A DNA stretch of 6,867 bases from an uncultured Alphaproteobacteria bacterium (GTDB lineage Bacteria; Pseudomonadota; Alphaproteobacteria; Rhizobiales; Aestuariivirgaceae), in assembly GCA_937868035.1 (NCBI GenBank), contig CALMLK010000259.1, positions 1-6,867 on the forward strand, read 5' to 3'. The translations under genes were made by a program, and so were the position numbers. Positions within the stretch are counted from its first letter, which is position 1. Each line of letters begins with the position of its first letter. Positions 5,931 to 6,867 of the stretch are shown one piece after another. Below the pieces are notes generated by a model that saw only the letters and a list, made by a program, of their open reading frames with translations, was not told the DNA's origin and made no database searches.

Positions 5931-6867
5931 ATGACTTCCGACTCCCAGCTTCTGGTCAATTGCTCGGCTGCCACCATGGCGGCACCCACTTATGGCCTCG
6001 TGCCCGGGGCCGCCATCGCGGTCGAGAAGGGGCGCATTTCATGGATCGGGCCCCGCGCCGATTGTCCGGCTGCCTTGGCAAAATTCCGCACCGCAGATCT
6101 TGGCGGACGGCTGGTGACCCCGGCCCTCATCGACTGCCACACGCATCTGGTTCACGGCGGCAACCGCGCCAATGAATTCGAAATGCGGCTCAAGGGTGCA
6201 ACCTATGAAGAGGTTGCGCGCGCCGGCGGCGGCATCATCTCCACCGTCACGGCGACGCGGAAGGCGAGCGTCAACGACCTCGTTGCTGCAGCGCTGCCGC
6301 GCGTGGACGCGGCCATCGCGGAAGGCGTATCGGTGCTGGAGATCAAATCTGGCTATGGTCTGGATCACGACACCGAATTGAACATGCTGCGCGCCGCCCG
6401 GCGCATCGGCAAGAAACGCAATGTGAAGGTCGTCACAACTTTCCTTGGCGCGCACGCCATACCGCCGGAGTTCAAGGACCGCGCCGACGCCTACATCGAC
6501 ACCGTCTGCATTCCGGCGCTGCGTGCCGCCCATGCCGAAGGCCTTGTGGATGCGGTCGATGGCTTCTGTGAAGGCATTGCCTTTACGCCCGCCCAGATTG
6601 CCAAGGTGTTCGATGTGGCGCAGAGCCTGGGCCTTGCCATCAAATTGCACGCGGAACAACTTTCCAACCTGCACGGTGCCGCCCTCGCGGCGCGTTATGG
6701 CGCGCGCTCGGCGGAACATCTCGAATATGTTGATGAGGCCGGTGTGAAGGCCATGGCGGATGCGGGCACCGTTGCCGTGATCCTGCCGGGCGCCTTCTAC
6801 ACATTGCGCGAAAAGCAGGCACCACCCATCGACCTGTTCCGCAAACATGGTGTGGCCATGGCGGTTT
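5931..6867 (+). CDS. hutI: Imidazolonepropionase, N-terminal three quarters (cut by window edge)
   Basis: HutI hydrolyses 4-imidazolone-5-propanoate to N-formimino-L-glutamate, the third step of histidine degradation; its product is the HutF substrate. About 312 codons are visible of the roughly 400-415 usual for the family, with no stop before the right edge. Features seen are the metal pair H70/H72 in [19 protein letters not shown], the glycine-rich loop [11 protein letters not shown] (92-102) followed by ISTVTATR, E137 in [10 protein letters not shown]175 in FLGAHA, H240 in KLHAEQLSN, and H263 in SAEHLEY. These are the amidohydrolase zinc and substrate sites in HutI order. The ATG at 5931 is preferred because CGGA lies eight bases upstream; an in-frame ATG at 5922 (three codons longer) is possible, and a TAA at 5907 excludes earlier starts. 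It is transcribed away from hutF and probably controlled by the same HutC operator. The rest of hut may follow beyond the edge. Confidence 0.95.
   Translation, partial: MTSDSQLLVNCSAATMAAPTYGLVPGAAIAVEKGRISWIGPRADCPAALAKFRTADLGGRLVTPALIDCHTHLVHGGNRANEFEMRLKGATYEEVARAGGGIISTVTATRKASVNDLVAAALPRVDAAIAEGVSVLEIKSGYGLDHDTELNMLRAARRIGKKRNVKVVTTFLGAHAIPPEFKDRADAYIDTVCIPALRAAHAEGLVDAVDGFCEGIAFTPAQIAKVFDVAQSLGLAIKLHAEQLSNLHGAALAARYGARSAEHLEYVDEAGVKAMADAGTVAVILPGAFYTLREKQAPPIDLFRKHGVAMAV

Noticed and set aside
6039..6848. A 269-codon minus-strand open frame at the right end
   Set aside because: It is antisense to hutI, whose zinc and substrate motifs are clear on the plus strand; no ribosome binding site or motif supports it.

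Overview
The window is ordinary, GC-rich bacterial chromosome coding for nucleoside/purine salvage and histidine catabolism. Codon use (strong G/C at third positions), the five-step histidine route implied by a formimidoylglutamate deiminase, and the order deoC - two-domain aldehyde dehydrogenase - adenine deaminase suggest an alphaproteobacterium, most likely of the Rhizobiales/Hyphomicrobiales. That placement rests on recalled gene order and protein style, not on a search. There are six genes: four complete or near-complete, and two cut by the window edges. No RNA gene, mobile element, CRISPR array or phage remnant was seen.

Left part, minus strand, reading right to left from about 3710 to 1: a probable promoter; deoC (deoxyribose-phosphate aldolase); a 798-residue ALDH16-type aldehyde dehydrogenase; then the start of ade (adenine deaminase), which runs off the left edge. 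The deoC stop codon lies inside the ribosome binding site of the dehydrogenase gene, and the dehydrogenase and ade genes overlap by 11 bases, so these three look like one translationally linked operon. DeoC cleaves deoxyribose 5-phosphate to acetaldehyde and glyceraldehyde 3-phosphate. The dehydrogenase is well placed to oxidise the acetaldehyde. Adenine deaminase would handle the base released from (deoxy)adenosine. The unit therefore looks like a deoxynucleoside or DNA salvage module.

Right part: hutF and hutC on the minus strand (stop and start codons overlapping) and hutI on the plus strand, cut by the right edge, diverge from a 78-base intergenic region. That region holds a perfect 20-bp palindrome with the GTNTANAC core expected of HutC-type GntR repressors. 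It overlaps the best candidate promoter elements on both strands, so one repressor site probably controls both directions. HutI opens the imidazolone ring, HutF deiminates formiminoglutamate to formylglutamate, and HutC is the expected urocanate-responsive repressor.

The most noteworthy observation is a TGA codon that interrupts what looks like the natural N-terminal extension of deoC. An ATG with a good ribosome binding site lies 29 codons upstream of the first usable downstream start (GTG), in the same frame, and a single base change would restore a continuous protein of about 326 residues.
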